Origin: Candidatus Neomarinimicrobiota bacterium
GTDB taxonomy: Bacteria; Fidelibacterota; UBA2242; B5-G15
Direction: 5' to 3'
DNA: 64,000 bases
Assembly: GCA_017656425.1 (NCBI GenBank)
Contig: JACDNV010000003.1
Coordinates: 62,001-126,000, forward strand
Shown piece after piece: positions 17,293-26,244 of the stretch; positions within the stretch are counted from its first letter, which is position 1, and each line of letters starts with the position of its first letter. The notes beneath the pieces were generated by a model. That model did no database searches. It saw only the letters and a list, made by a program, of their open reading frames with translations, and was not told where the DNA came from. A program made the translations under genes and the position numbers.

Positions 17293-18261
17293 TTAAACCA
17301 ATAACCTGCCGTCTTTCATGACCAGTTCCTCATCAAACCACACAGTTGGCTCAAGTAATATTACATCCTGATGTATACAGCTGTTGTTTTTACCACCCGG
17401 GTAACTGCTATTTGTTCCGAAAGCAATATGCACAGTCCCTAACACCTTTTCATCCTCCAGAATATTTCCAGTTATCTTTGCACTGGGATTCGTTCCCATC
17501 GCAAACTCAGCTATGAATTCAGAGTTATTATTCCCATCAATCTTTTTTGCATTCTCAATAAACTCTTTAAAGCGCTTTCCTGAATCATTTGAAGTATCAA
17601 TATCAGTAATATATCCATCCTTCAATGTTATCTTCGTTGGCTCAGTTATAAGCTCTCCACTTATATTCGCTACAACTACACCGTTGGCATTCGTTGGTGC
17701 ACATTCAGTTTCCCCATCAGGGAGATTAACAATCATACCGGGTTTATGACACAACCCATCAGACACTTCTGCAGGATTACCCAGTTCAACAGTAAAATCT
17801 GACCCGTAAGGTGTCGTCACCTTAGCAACTTTTGCTCTTTCAAAATATTCAAGAAGCTTATGAGATATCTTAGAAATCTCATTATAATCTGCGTTCAATC
17901 CACGTATAAAAATATCCTCGGTTATTCCAGGCATTGTTGCAACCCGAGCTTTAAAAATTTCACAAGCTCTTTTCCTTGCACGAGTGTGGGTTATGCTTGT
18001 AACTGTTATTCCAATTATTACATCTGCATCAAACATCTGTTCCGCAACCCATTGTGGAGGTTCCTCTCCATTCATCTTACCTCTGGGATATACAATCATA
18101 CGAGTCTCACGAGTTAATTTATTACCAACCTCAAATAATGCCTCTGCCATGGAGAGCATTTCAGGGTTGGTCACTATTAAAAAGTGCTCACCAGACTTCA
18201 ACGCCATACATTGCTGGAGAGCAATTTTAGCCGATTTTGCTAATAGCTCTTTTTTCTCCAA
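17293..18261 (-). CDS. M29-family aminopeptidase (AmpS/aminopeptidase T type)
   Basis: The 322-residue protein resembles thermophilic M29 metallo-aminopeptidases: GITVTSITHTRARKRACE, PYGSDFTVEL, LPDGETECAP (a candidate metal Glu), GTVHIAFG and NSCIHQDVILLEP with candidate His/Asp ligands. It is somewhat shorter than the classical ~410-residue enzymes, as in the COG2309 subgroup. The start is an unusual TTG at 18261, well supported by GGGAGG six bases upstream. It could act on small peptides in the cytoplasm. Confidence 0.82.
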   Translation of the reverse strand: MEKKELLAKSAKIALQQCMALKSGEHFLIVTNPEMLSMAEALFEVGNKLTRETRMIVYPRGKMNGEEPPQWVAEQMFDADVIIGITVTSITHTRARKRACEIFKARVATMPGITEDIFIRGLNADYNEISKISHKLLEYFERAKVAKVTTPYGSDFTVELGNPAEVSDGLCHKPGMIVNLPDGETECAPTNANGVVVANISGELITEPTKITLKDGYITDIDTSNDSGKRFKEFIENAKKIDGNNNSEFIAEFAMGTNPSAKITGNILEDEKVLGTVHIAFGTNSSYPGGKNNSCIHQDVILLEPTVWFDEELVMKDGRLLV

Positions 18262-18287
18262 TATAATCCTCCCGTATTTATTTTTAA

Positions 18288-19421
18288 TCAGTAATAATAT
18301 AGAGGATCAATGTTAATTCTAATATCATACCCCTTTATATTACTACTTATCAATCTTTCCAGCTTTACTGAAATCCCTTTAGGACTTTTGCCTTTATCCT
18401 TCACTGGAATTATATCAAAAATAATAACTTTATGGTCATCTTTTTCAATGACTCTCAAATCATGATATTCTTCTATATCCCCTGTACTTTTAATAAAACC
18501 GTCCAGAATTTTCTTGACCTTTCCAACCAGTGGATTATCTATGTCAATTGGATCAACATGTATAGTAATATTTGCATCAACATACTGCTGTATTTTTTCC
18601 CTCAGGTTTTCTACAATATCGTGTGCTTCATCCTGTGTCAGTTTTTTATCTACTTCTATATGAAAGCTTATGAATTTTTTTGAGCCATAGGAATGGATCA
18701 TTACATCGTGAATACCATAGATTCCTTCAGATCTATTTGTAAAACCTTTTAGCCACTGGATAAAAGTCAAATCCGGTGCTACACCTATAAGCTGATTTAT
18801 AGAATTTAAAATAAATCTATATCCTGAATAGGCAAGCACCAACCCAATCAATGAGGCAAATACACCATCTAAAAAATTTAACCCGAGCTTCGAGGAAAGA
18901 ATTGCAACCAATACAAAAATGGAACTAATAGCATCACTATAATGATGCATCGATTCTGTCATAAGTAGGTCTGAATTTCCCTTCTTTGATAGCCTATGTG
19001 AAAAAATACCAAGCCCAAATTTTAATATTATTGTCAATAATACAAACAGAACAAGGGGAATAGAAAATTTAATAGAAATACTTCTATAGATTCTTGGGAT
19101 ACCCTCCCTTAAAAATTCAATACCAACCACGATTAAAATAATTGCCATAGCAAAAGTAGAAACATATTCCACCCTTTCGTGACCGAAAGGATGTTTTGGG
19201 TCCGCAGGCTTAGAAGAAACTTTTGAACTAATCAGTACCAGAACAGATGTACCAACATCAGATAATGAATGAAATGCATCAGCTATCAATGATAGAGAAT
19301 TAACAATAAAACCGACTATAATTTTCGATATAAAAAGTAAAATATTTAATAGAATTGAAGACCATCCCTCAATACGCTGATAACTAAAATTCACTCTATT
19401 ATTTTTACTATAATAATGCAT
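18288..19421 (-). CDS. Cation diffusion facilitator (CDF) family transporter
   Basis: This 377-residue inner-membrane metal/proton antiporter has six predicted spans in the first ~220 residues. The metal-site motifs DAFHSLSD (second span) and MHHYSDAISS (fifth span) are present, so Zn2+, Fe2+ or Mn2+ export is likely. The C-terminal cytoplasmic domain (about 225-300; HDVMIHSYGSKKFISFHIEVD) is followed by an extra ~70-residue domain ending in the gene's own tail, longer than YiiP. It starts with ATG at 19421. The 139-base gap upstream shows no clear promoter to me. Confidence 0.9.
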   Translation of the reverse strand: MHYYSKNNRVNFSYQRIEGWSSILLNILLFISKIIVGFIVNSLSLIADAFHSLSDVGTSVLVLISSKVSSKPADPKHPFGHERVEYVSTFAMAIILIVVGIEFLREGIPRIYRSISIKFSIPLVLFVLLTIILKFGLGIFSHRLSKKGNSDLLMTESMHHYSDAISSIFVLVAILSSKLGLNFLDGVFASLIGLVLAYSGYRFILNSINQLIGVAPDLTFIQWLKGFTNRSEGIYGIHDVMIHSYGSKKFISFHIEVDKKLTQDEAHDIVENLREKIQQYVDANITIHVDPIDIDNPLVGKVKKILDGFIKSTGDIEEYHDLRVIEKDDHKVIIFDIIPVKDKGKSPKGISVKLERLISSNIKGYDIRINIDPLYYY

Positions 19422-19560
19422 TTTGCTAATAAAAAATTAAATCAATGTCAAAAATGTTAGATGAATTTATTCACCATAAATGTTGGTTTCAAGGTTAAAA
19501 ATAAATTTTTTAAGTTGTAATATGATAAAACTAATTTATTAAACCTATGTAAAATAGTTC

Positions 19561-20268
19561 CTATTTCTTACCCAATAGTAAATCAAAAAAATTTCTAATA
19601 CGACCGTCTTCGCTAAAATCATAAACTACCAAGTCTGGTTTTAATGCTAAAACATCCTTTTCCCATATCCTCCTTCTAATAACTGCTATGGACATCATAT
19701 TATTTTCTTTAGCACAGATCACATCCCATGTAGTATCCCCTATAATTACAGTATCCTGACTATTAAAAGATTCCCCAAACATTTTCCCAGCCCTCATAAG
19801 AGCTATTTTCGCCAATTTAATTCTATCCTCCGAGTCACTTCCATATACCCCAAAAGAAAAATACTTATCCAAACCAAATGCCTTTAACTTTATAATAGCA
19901 CCCTTTTCCACATTTCCCGTTAAAACACCAATTCTGACATTCAAACTTGAAAGATACTCAAGAAAACCAATAGTATCAGGATAAACAAATTTATCATCTC
20001 TTTCCGGGAATATTCTTTCAAAATGCACAAGATACCTATCAATCACTTCTTTTATTATACCATCTAGATTTTTTCCATTTAAATACCCAAGCTTTATCAT
20101 GGCATTTCTGACGATAAGTGGGTCAGTCAAACCGGCCATATCCCAAACGCGAAGCATATACTCCTTCCCTGTTACTTCCTTAATAGCCTCATAAAGAGCT
20201 AATCTCGGTGCCAGACCGGGGGATAAAAGAGTCCCATCTATATCAATCAATATAAGCAACTTTCTCAT
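19561..20268 (-). CDS. HAD-family hydrolase (phosphoglycolate phosphatase-like)
   Basis: The 235-residue protein has HAD motif I D9-x-D11-G-T (IDIDGTLL), motif II VLTGN, a lysine loop near AIIKLKAFG, and motif IV IGDTTWDV with the metal-binding Asp residues. A helical cap lies between motifs I and II, as in phosphoglycolate phosphatase and beta-phosphoglucomutase. Its substrate is unknown. The start ATG overlaps the DJ-1 stop (ATGA), so the pair forms an operon. Confidence 0.87.
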   Translation of the reverse strand: MRKLLILIDIDGTLLSPGLAPRLALYEAIKEVTGKEYMLRVWDMAGLTDPLIVRNAMIKLGYLNGKNLDGIIKEVIDRYLVHFERIFPERDDKFVYPDTIGFLEYLSSLNVRIGVLTGNVEKGAIIKLKAFGLDKYFSFGVYGSDSEDRIKLAKIALMRAGKMFGESFNSQDTVIIGDTTWDVICAKENNMMSIAVIRRRIWEKDVLALKPDLVVYDFSEDGRIRNFFDLLLGKK

Positions 20269-20822
20269 TTATAACCTTCATACAACATTGCACTTAGTAG
20301 TTTATCTACCTCTTCATTACCCAGCAGTACTTCAACAATTTTCAAAGCAAATTTCATTGCCGCACCTGGTGACCAACCAGTAATGATTCTTCCATCTACT
20401 ACAACATCCAATTCAACAGCCTTATTGTCAACCATATCCCTTGTAGATGGATGAATAGTAAACTTCTTACCATCCAGCAGACATGCTTTGTACAAAACCA
20501 CTGGCGCAGCACATATTGCGCAGGCATATCCACCTCTTGAGTAAATATATCTTACCAGTTCAAGCACTCTTTCATCATCCCGCAAATTGACCGATCCAGG
20601 CATACCTCCAGGCATCACAATTAAATTATATTTGTCCCTATCCACATCATCTAATAGCATATCCGCCCGTAGCGTAATGCCATGAGAGCCTTTTACATCC
20701 AATGATTTAAGCCCTGCCACATCAACGTTAATTCCTGCTCTCCTTAATACATCTACTATTGTTACGCACTCAATCTCTTCAAATCCCTCAGCAAGAGGTA
20801 ATAACGCATTATATTCTTTCAT
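20265..20822 (-). CDS. DJ-1/PfpI family protein (DJ-1/YajL type)
   Basis: This 185-residue flavodoxin-like protein has the family's catalytic features: E16 (AEGFEEIE) and the nucleophile-elbow cysteine C104 (AICAAP), plus MPGGMPG. This pattern matches DJ-1/YajL chaperone-glyoxalase or deglycase relatives, whose true substrate is debated. ATG at 20822 follows AGGAGGT at ideal spacing; a longer TTG start is unlikely. A perfect inverted repeat at 20845-20865 lies in its promoter region. Cotranscribed with the HAD hydrolase. Confidence 0.9.
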   Translation of the reverse strand: MKEYNALLPLAEGFEEIECVTIVDVLRRAGINVDVAGLKSLDVKGSHGITLRADMLLDDVDRDKYNLIVMPGGMPGSVNLRDDERVLELVRYIYSRGGYACAICAAPVVLYKACLLDGKKFTIHPSTRDMVDNKAVELDVVVDGRIITGWSPGAAMKFALKIVEVLLGNEEVDKLLSAMLYEGYK

Positions 20823-20844
20823 GGGCACCTCCTTTCTCAAAAAA

Positions 20845-20865
20845 TTGTTAAAAATAATTTAACAA
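20845..20865. promoter_or_regulatory. Operator-like inverted repeat between divergent genes
   Basis: TTGTTAAA, five bases and TTTAACAA form a perfect 8-bp inverted repeat between the DJ-1/HAD operon and the divergent 53-codon gene. On the minus strand it covers the expected -10 region downstream of TTGCCA. A dimeric repressor site is inferred; no cognate regulator is adjacent. Confidence 0.45.
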
Positions 20866-20940
20866 ATTGGCAACCCTTTTAAAATACATACATCTAATAA
20901 GCTGTCATTTCTATTTTGATTTTTTAAGAAGGAGAAAAAA

Positions 20941-21102
20941 GTGAAGTTAGCAATGAAAATAGTCTTAATATCAATCTATTCAATATCACTACTGGTACTG
21001 ATGGCCTTATCTTATAATAGAGTAAATAATTCAATTAATTCATGGATGAATGAAAATAACAATCGGAGTGAAACTGTCATAGAATTAGCAATTAGAAGAT
21101 AA
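20941..21102 (+). CDS. 53-residue membrane peptide, function unknown
   Basis: A GTG at 20941 preceded by AAGAAGGAG encodes 53 residues. Residues 3-23 (LAMKIVLISIYSISLLVLMA) form one membrane helix or signal anchor, and the rest is polar and Asn-rich, ending VIELAIRR. No family is recognised. The good ribosome site and conserved-looking layout argue for a real gene. Divergent from the DJ-1 operon across the inverted repeat. Confidence 0.5.
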   Translation: MKLAMKIVLISIYSISLLVLMALSYNRVNNSINSWMNENNNRSETVIELAIRR

Positions 21103-21181
21103 AAGAACCGTTCTGGTTTATTCACATTTATAAAGCTTAGTAATGGTAATTGAATAGATAGAAGCCACTTGAAAAATTAGA

Positions 21182-21820
21182 TTAATTTAAAGATAAAGCT
21201 TTTTTCACTTTTTCAAGACCATCCATAGCATTTTTGCCAAAAAGATCAGCACCAATTTCTCTGGCAAAATCCTCTGTTATTGGTGCCCCTCCCACTATTA
21301 TAATTGAATCAATACCATTATCCTTCAAGACTTTAACAGTATTTTTCATGTTTACCATTGTTGTAGTAAGTAATGCACTTAATCCGATCACATCTGGTTG
21401 CAACTTTTTCGCCTCTTCCAGAAACATTTCCTCAGGAATATTAATTCCAAGATCATATACCTCAAAACCAGCCCCTCTGAATACAATTGAGACAATATTT
21501 TTCCCAAGGTCATGTAAATCGTCTTTAACAGTTCCCAAAAGGAGTTTCTTTCTTGAGCTTACACTTTCAACACTAAAGTGTGGTTCTAAAATATCAATAC
21601 CGCTTTGCATAGCCCTTGCAGCTACCAAAACTTCAGGAATAAAAATTAATCCATCTCTAAACTTTTCTCCTACAACACTCATTCCCGCAAGCAGACCCCT
21701 ATTAAGGATTTCTTCAGCAGAAAAACCCTTATCCAGCGCTTCTTTTACAAGATTCTGCACCTTATTTACGTCACCTGCCTCAATTGATTTACCAATTTGC
21801 TGTAAATATTCATCTTTCAT
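21182..21820 (-). CDS. Cobalamin (corrinoid)-binding methyltransferase protein
   Basis: This 212-residue protein has a helical cap (about 1-85; GLLAGMSVVGEKFRDGLIFIPEVL) and a Rossmann-like B12-binding domain. The signature D-x-H-x-x-G is present (DDLHDLGKNIV), whose His is the lower cobalt ligand, with later LSALLTTTM and GGAPI motifs. The family carries methyl groups between a substrate methyltransferase and an acceptor enzyme, as in MtbC or MtmC and the middle of MetH. No substrate-specific methyltransferase adjoins it; a homocysteine methyltransferase gene lies about 1.4 kb away on the other strand. Start ATG 21820 follows AGGGAG. Confidence 0.9.
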   Translation of the reverse strand: MKDEYLQQIGKSIEAGDVNKVQNLVKEALDKGFSAEEILNRGLLAGMSVVGEKFRDGLIFIPEVLVAARAMQSGIDILEPHFSVESVSSRKKLLLGTVKDDLHDLGKNIVSIVFRGAGFEVYDLGINIPEEMFLEEAKKLQPDVIGLSALLTTTMVNMKNTVKVLKDNGIDSIIIVGGAPITEDFAREIGADLFGKNAMDGLEKVKKALSLN

Positions 21821-21950
21821 TATTCTATCTCCCTCTTATTTTAATAAACCTGTCAAAAACACTTTCAATTTAGCATAATTTAAATAAATTATTCTGTGAA
21901 AAGTAAGAATTTGTTATATTTATTATACTATATTTTATAGGGAGGTAACT

Positions 21951-22508
21951 ATGAAACTCTATCATGCTTATCCAAAACTTGTTAACATCGTGGGAACATC
22001 TTTTGAAGATAAGACTAACTATATGGCTGTAGCATGGCATACTTACCTCTCTTTTGATCCACCACTTTATGGCATTGCCATAGCGGAAAAAAGATTTACC
22101 TATCAGCTATTAAAAAAAAGCGAGGAATTCAACTGCAATTTCCTTCCTTATGAAAAAATAAAAATAGCACATGGCATCGGTAGGATAAGTGGTAACGATG
22201 TAGATAAAATCAAAGTTTTAAACATTAAAACTTCCTCGGGTGTTAAAATTAAAACACCCTATATAAAAGACTCATACGCTGTAATAGAATGCAAACTTCA
22301 CAAAATAATAAAAACTGGTGATCATGTATTTTTAATTGGAAGAATTGTACACATAAAATACGATAAAAGTAAATTTACATCTGAGGAGCTTCTCAATACA
22401 GATGCAGTTACTCCAATTCTATATCTAGGAAGCAACACCTATTTGAAAGTTGAGAATTATAAAATTGAAAAATATCCACAGGAAATAAATCTTGATGAAT
22501 GGTTATAA
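21951..22508 (+). CDS. Flavin reductase-like (FMN-binding split barrel) protein
   Basis: The 185-residue protein belongs to the flavin reductase domain family: NYMAVAWHTYLSFDPPLYGIAI, and FNCNFLPYEKI, then HVFLIGRIVHI. Members bind FMN and either reduce it with NAD(P)H or serve as electron-transfer partners. The start ATG follows TAGGGAGGT (spacing about five). The end overlaps the PAP2 start by 14 bases, so the two are likely coupled. Confidence 0.85.
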   Translation: MKLYHAYPKLVNIVGTSFEDKTNYMAVAWHTYLSFDPPLYGIAIAEKRFTYQLLKKSEEFNCNFLPYEKIKIAHGIGRISGNDVDKIKVLNIKTSSGVKIKTPYIKDSYAVIECKLHKIIKTGDHVFLIGRIVHIKYDKSKFTSEELLNTDAVTPILYLGSNTYLKVENYKIEKYPQEINLDEWL

Positions 22509-23247
22509 AAGGTTACTTTTGCTTTTAATTATTCTTTTTACAATAAATTACGATACTCTGAACGGTATTGACAGAAGAGCTTTTGAATATAGTTTTAAAG
22601 CATACTCAAAACATATTTTAAAATCCGGTAAGACTATTATAAACTTAGAATACCATAAAAATATATTCATTGCAGGGGCAACCTCCCTCCCCATTGCATT
22701 TATAATTGACAAAAAATTACAAACTCAAATACAGAAAAATCCGATTTACCCTGATTATATTTCAAAAATTGGTGACCTATATGGTAACCCGCTTGGATAT
22801 GTGATAGTCGGAAGCTACATAATTTACGATAATATATTTACTAAAAATCAACTCAATACAATGGTTTCTCAGTTTGTATTTTTATCTGAGTCAGTTCTGT
22901 TAACTGCAACTATAACTTCAATTTTAAAAGAGATAACTAACCGCCAGAGACCAAATAAAGAAAGTTTTATGTCATTCCCATCAGGACACACATCTGGCTC
23001 ATTCGCACTTGCTGCAGTCGTCAATAAACTATACGGAAAAAAAGCTGGTACAGCAGCATACATCATGGCCGCTTTTGTAGGCACAACAAGGATAAATGAT
23101 AATAAACACTATTTATCAGATGTGATAGTAGGAGCTATGCTAGGAACATTGATCGGAAGAAGTTTTGCTAAAAACTATAATGATAATCTTATAAAAATAT
23201 TTTTTGAACCTACTACCAAATCTGTCTCGCTATTTTATGAATTTTAG
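22495..23247 (+). CDS. PAP2-family membrane phosphatase
   Basis: The 250-residue protein carries all three motifs of lipid phosphate phosphatases: KEITNRQRP (motif 1), PSGHTSGS (motif 2, with the catalytic-site His) and TRINDNKHYLSDVIVG (motif 3, nucleophile His). It has an N-terminal hydrophobic segment (signal or anchor) and several membrane stretches. Likely substrates are undecaprenyl pyrophosphate or a lipid phosphate in the periplasm; specificity cannot be told. ATG at 22495 overlaps the end of the flavin reductase gene. Confidence 0.87.
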   Translation: MNGYKRLLLLLIILFTINYDTLNGIDRRAFEYSFKAYSKHILKSGKTIINLEYHKNIFIAGATSLPIAFIIDKKLQTQIQKNPIYPDYISKIGDLYGNPLGYVIVGSYIIYDNIFTKNQLNTMVSQFVFLSESVLLTATITSILKEITNRQRPNKESFMSFPSGHTSGSFALAAVVNKLYGKKAGTAAYIMAAFVGTTRINDNKHYLSDVIVGAMLGTLIGRSFAKNYNDNLIKIFFEPTTKSVSLFYEF

Positions 23248-24133
23248 AGAGTTCCTTAATAAGGAAAAATTTATAGTTCTTGATGGACCTATGGGGACAG
23301 AATTAATCCGAAGGGGAATAAAATTTAAAACCAAACTCTGGTCTGCAGAGGCTATATTTGATAACTGGGAAATAATACAAGAAATCTATATTGATTACAT
23401 AAAAGCTGGAACAGACATTATAACTACAAACACATTCAGAACCAACCCATGGACATTTCAAAAATTAGGTTATTCACTTGAAACATTAGAAAAATACATT
23501 AATCGTGCGGTTTGGATTGCAAGAAATTCTATAGAAAAGAATAAATCTAAGCGAAGAGTATTCATTGCAGGATCAACCTCACCGTTGGAAGATTGCTATT
23601 CTCCAGACTTATCCCCTGATTTCGAAACATCATACAGGTATCACAAAATAACTACCAGATTACTGAAAGAAGCCTCTGTGGACTTTATACTAATTGAGAC
23701 AATGAATACCATAAATGAAGCATTAGCTGCTTCAAAAGCTGCAAAAGAAACCGGATTACCTGTAGCAACTAGTTTTGTTCTACGAGAGGATGCCAGAATA
23801 TTAAGTGGTGAGGACCTAATCGAGGGATATCATAAACTATACGACGTGGGCATTGATATATTCTCTATAAATTGTACTCATTATTCAGTAATAGAAATTA
23901 TCCTGGAAAAGCTATTGAAAATAGTAAAAATTCCAGTTTGTTTATATGTAAATGCAGGGATACTTAAAAATGGTAAATGGTATGATGATAAAGAGTTCAC
24001 GCCAGAAAAGTACCGGAAAATAGCTTTAAAATGGTATAAAATGGGTGTAAAAATAATTGGAGGCTGTTGCTTCACTACAGCTAAATATATAAAAAGTATA
24101 AATAGGGCTAAAAAATTATTGTTGAATAATTAA
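23237..24133 (+). CDS. Homocysteine S-methyltransferase domain protein
   Basis: This 298-residue protein has the fold of the MetH N-terminal or BHMT module, which transfers a methyl group to homocysteine. The barrel start DGPMGTELIRRG and the zinc thiolate ligands Cys (SINCTH) and Cys-Cys (GGCC) are all present. It has no B12 or folate domain, so its methyl donor is either S-methylmethionine, betaine or a separate corrinoid protein such as that at 21182-21820. The last is inference from proximity. ATG 23237 overlaps the PAP2 stop by 11 bases and is preferred to an upstream TTG. Confidence 0.87.
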   Translation: MNFREFLNKEKFIVLDGPMGTELIRRGIKFKTKLWSAEAIFDNWEIIQEIYIDYIKAGTDIITTNTFRTNPWTFQKLGYSLETLEKYINRAVWIARNSIEKNKSKRRVFIAGSTSPLEDCYSPDLSPDFETSYRYHKITTRLLKEASVDFILIETMNTINEALAASKAAKETGLPVATSFVLREDARILSGEDLIEGYHKLYDVGIDIFSINCTHYSVIEIILEKLLKIVKIPVCLYVNAGILKNGKWYDDKEFTPEKYRKIALKWYKMGVKIIGGCCFTTAKYIKSINRAKKLLLNN

Positions 24134-24175
24134 AAAAATTATTACTATATTACATGTAACTAAGTTATATGAAGT

Positions 24176-24490
24176 ATGAATCAACAAATTAATAAATGGG
24201 ACATAGTCTTAATATCAATAAATAAGAATAATCAGCAGATAAAAAGACCTGCTCTTATAGTCTCACCAAATGAATATAACAGAGAAGGTTACTCAGTTAT
24301 ATTCCCTATTACAAGTAATATTAGTAGTATCTCCAATATAGATTACAAAATCAATTTCTGGAAAGAAGCAGGACTACCTAAATCAGCCATTGTAAAATTA
24401 TGGTTTGCTACTATTTCAAATTCTATAATAACAAAGAAAATTGGTACCCTGCATCAGGAAGACATTTTTAATATTTTAAAATTATTATAA
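24176..24490 (+). CDS. MazF/PemK-family toxin, first copy
   Basis: This 104-residue protein has the SH3-like MazF fold: KWDIVLI, KRPALIVSP (catalytic Arg region) and FPITSN (catalytic Thr region). Members are mRNA endonucleases of type II toxin-antitoxin systems. No antitoxin precedes it; the RHH-like gene follows 11 bases after. Compared with the second copy it ends about ten residues early, at the C-terminal helix, so activity is uncertain. No good ribosome site is visible before the ATG. Confidence 0.8.
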   Translation: MNQQINKWDIVLISINKNNQQIKRPALIVSPNEYNREGYSVIFPITSNISSISNIDYKINFWKEAGLPKSAIVKLWFATISNSIITKKIGTLHQEDIFNILKLL

Positions 24491-24501
24491 GGAGATTAAT
24501 T

Positions 24502-24744
24502 ATGGGAGTAATGAGTATTAGAATAAAAGATAAGAATAAAAAGCTACTTAAAATAATTGCATCCTATGAGGGAAAAACAATCGGTGGTTTTATCGAAGAA
24601 CTTCTGGAAGACTATATAGAGAAAAATAAAGATAGGCTCCATTTTCTTACACCGCAGGTAGAGACTTTCGATGTAACAGGTCTTTCAGCACAGGCATTTC
24701 TTGACTGGGATAATAAGGAAGATGAAATCTATGACAAGCTATAA
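24502..24744 (+). CDS. Putative antitoxin with ribbon-helix-helix-like N-terminus
   Basis: The 80-residue protein begins MSIRIKDKNKKLLKIIASYE, a probable RHH DNA-binding strand and helix, and continues GGFIEELLEDYIEKNK. The C-terminal half (FLTPQVETFDVTGLSAQAFLDW) is acidic and would wrap a MazF partner. ATG follows AAGGAGATTAATT. Its end overlaps the second MazF start, the usual antitoxin-before-toxin order. Identification is by context and composition. Confidence 0.65.
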   Translation: MGVMSIRIKDKNKKLLKIIASYEGKTIGGFIEELLEDYIEKNKDRLHFLTPQVETFDVTGLSAQAFLDWDNKEDEIYDKL

Positions 24745-25066
24745 CAAATGGGATATTGTACTTGTAAAATTTCCTTTCACATCTTCAACAACTACTAAAA
24801 AAAGGCCGGCTCTTATCCTGTCAACTAATAAAATCGACGGCACAGAGTCATGTACAATTCTTATGATAACGTCAGACATAAAATCTAAAAATTATGGAGA
24901 CTATACAATAAAAAACTGGCGGGAAGCTGGTTTGCCAAAACCAGCTGTCGTAAAAATGCGTTTTGCAACAATACCAACCAGCATAATAGACAAAAAGATT
25001 AGTCAATTGGACAAGAAAGATATTGATTATATTATTGATAAAATTATTGAGTTCTTAACCCACTAA
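24722..25066 (+). CDS. MazF/PemK-family toxin, second copy
   Basis: The 114-residue protein (from ATG 24722; ATG 24731 is an alternative) has KWDIVLVKFPF, KRPALILST and MITSDI of MazF endoribonucleases. It is clearly related to the copy at 24176 through the shared WREAGLPKPAVVKM-type segment. It overlaps the antitoxin gene by up to 23 bases. Its stop interlocks with the stop of the convergent gene at 25063. Presumed target: single-stranded mRNA at a short motif. Confidence 0.85.
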   Translation: MKSMTSYNKWDIVLVKFPFTSSTTTKKRPALILSTNKIDGTESCTILMITSDIKSKNYGDYTIKNWREAGLPKPAVVKMRFATIPTSIIDKKISQLDKKDIDYIIDKIIEFLTH

Positions 25067-26244
25067 TTCTTTTTTACTGGCATCCAGATTTCTTCTACAA
25101 TCTTAAATTCACCTGGAGTACCTCTTATATATAAAATTTTATATCCTAAATCACTTGATTTATCGGACTTGTAGTGCTGTAAAAACTCGACTCTCCACAG
25201 GTATTTATCCTCACTCAGTATCACTAAATTTTCTGCCTTAATATCAACCCAATTCAACTTGCTGAACACATTTATCTTATAATCAATCCACTTTTTGTAA
25301 TTAAACTTTCCGGACTTAAAAGAATCATCATAGAAATTTTCATATTTATTAATATCAAGCTTCATCCATGAATCAAGCCACTTTCTAACAAAATCCTCCA
25401 AGAGTTCACTTATAATAGTCAGGGAGATTACTTTTTCTTCTTCATAGATAATTTTCCATTTACCCTTTTCAGGCAAAAGTACATAATAACTATTCAGGTT
25501 TTTAACTACTTTATCCGTTAATATGCTAAATTTCGCAAACAAATATGCAAATTCCCCCTGTTGAAAAACCATAGCACTATCGCAATTTACATCCAGCCAC
25601 TTAATCGTATTCTTATCAATTTCTAACTCACTCTTTTTGAAAGATAAACCACGATCAATACTATCCCTGTAATAAATAGAGTAAAGTTCCTTAACCTCTT
25701 CAGGATCTCTGCTATAACGACGATTCACAAACTCTTTTAAATATTCATTCCAATAATGAATTTTACTTCCATAAGTATCATCATCTATAAATTTGATGGT
25801 GTCAACAATAAAAATATTACCATTGGAATTTTGCAGAAACTCAAGAAAAGTAACCAGATTTTTGGATTCTAAATATATAGCTGGATATTTCTTACGTTTA
25901 ACAAAATTTGTTTCAATTATTATAGATTTGCTGATAATATCTCTCGGATAATAGTTTTTTAATAATAACCTATTATTAGTTTGTGTAAGATTGTATACCC
26001 CATTGTCTATTGCACTTTTATCTATTTTTAACGAATCGAGAATTGAAAATCCCTTTATTTTTTCCCATTCCATAAAATATGTTTTTCTAGTACTAGACTC
26101 TAAAATTGTAATATAAGATTCTTTTATTCCTTTTAAATAATATACTCCCTCTATACCTATACCAAAAAGATATACCTCAACATTAATAATTATTGTAAGG
26201 GCGATAATTATGATCTTTAAAAGCCTATTTAAAGTACAATACAT
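25063..26244 (-). CDS. Exported or membrane-anchored protein with NTF2-like C-terminus, function unknown
   Basis: The 393-residue protein starts with a hydrophobic segment (LLKIIIIALTIIINVEVYLFGIGI) that is a signal or anchor. A mixed alpha/beta region of no recognised family follows. The last ~120 residues (FVRKWLDSWMKLDINKYENFY, KWIDYKINVFSK, WRVEFLQHY) resemble the NTF2-like C-terminal domain found in L,D-transpeptidase/Cds6-type envelope proteins, but no catalytic YkuD Cys domain is visible. It is transcribed away from flagellin 1. An envelope role is inferred. Confidence 0.55.
   Translation of the reverse strand: MYCTLNRLLKIIIIALTIIINVEVYLFGIGIEGVYYLKGIKESYITILESSTRKTYFMEWEKIKGFSILDSLKIDKSAIDNGVYNLTQTNNRLLLKNYYPRDIISKSIIIETNFVKRKKYPAIYLESKNLVTFLEFLQNSNGNIFIVDTIKFIDDDTYGSKIHYWNEYLKEFVNRRYSRDPEEVKELYSIYYRDSIDRGLSFKKSELEIDKNTIKWLDVNCDSAMVFQQGEFAYLFAKFSILTDKVVKNLNSYYVLLPEKGKWKIIYEEEKVISLTIISELLEDFVRKWLDSWMKLDINKYENFYDDSFKSGKFNYKKWIDYKINVFSKLNWVDIKAENLVILSEDKYLWRVEFLQHYKSDKSSDLGYKILYIRGTPGEFKIVEEIWMPVKKN

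Noticed and set aside
21234-21878. 214-codon frame on the plus strand over the corrinoid gene
   Set aside because: It is antisense to a well recognised gene, has no family features, and shows low-complexity Ser/Ile/Thr composition.
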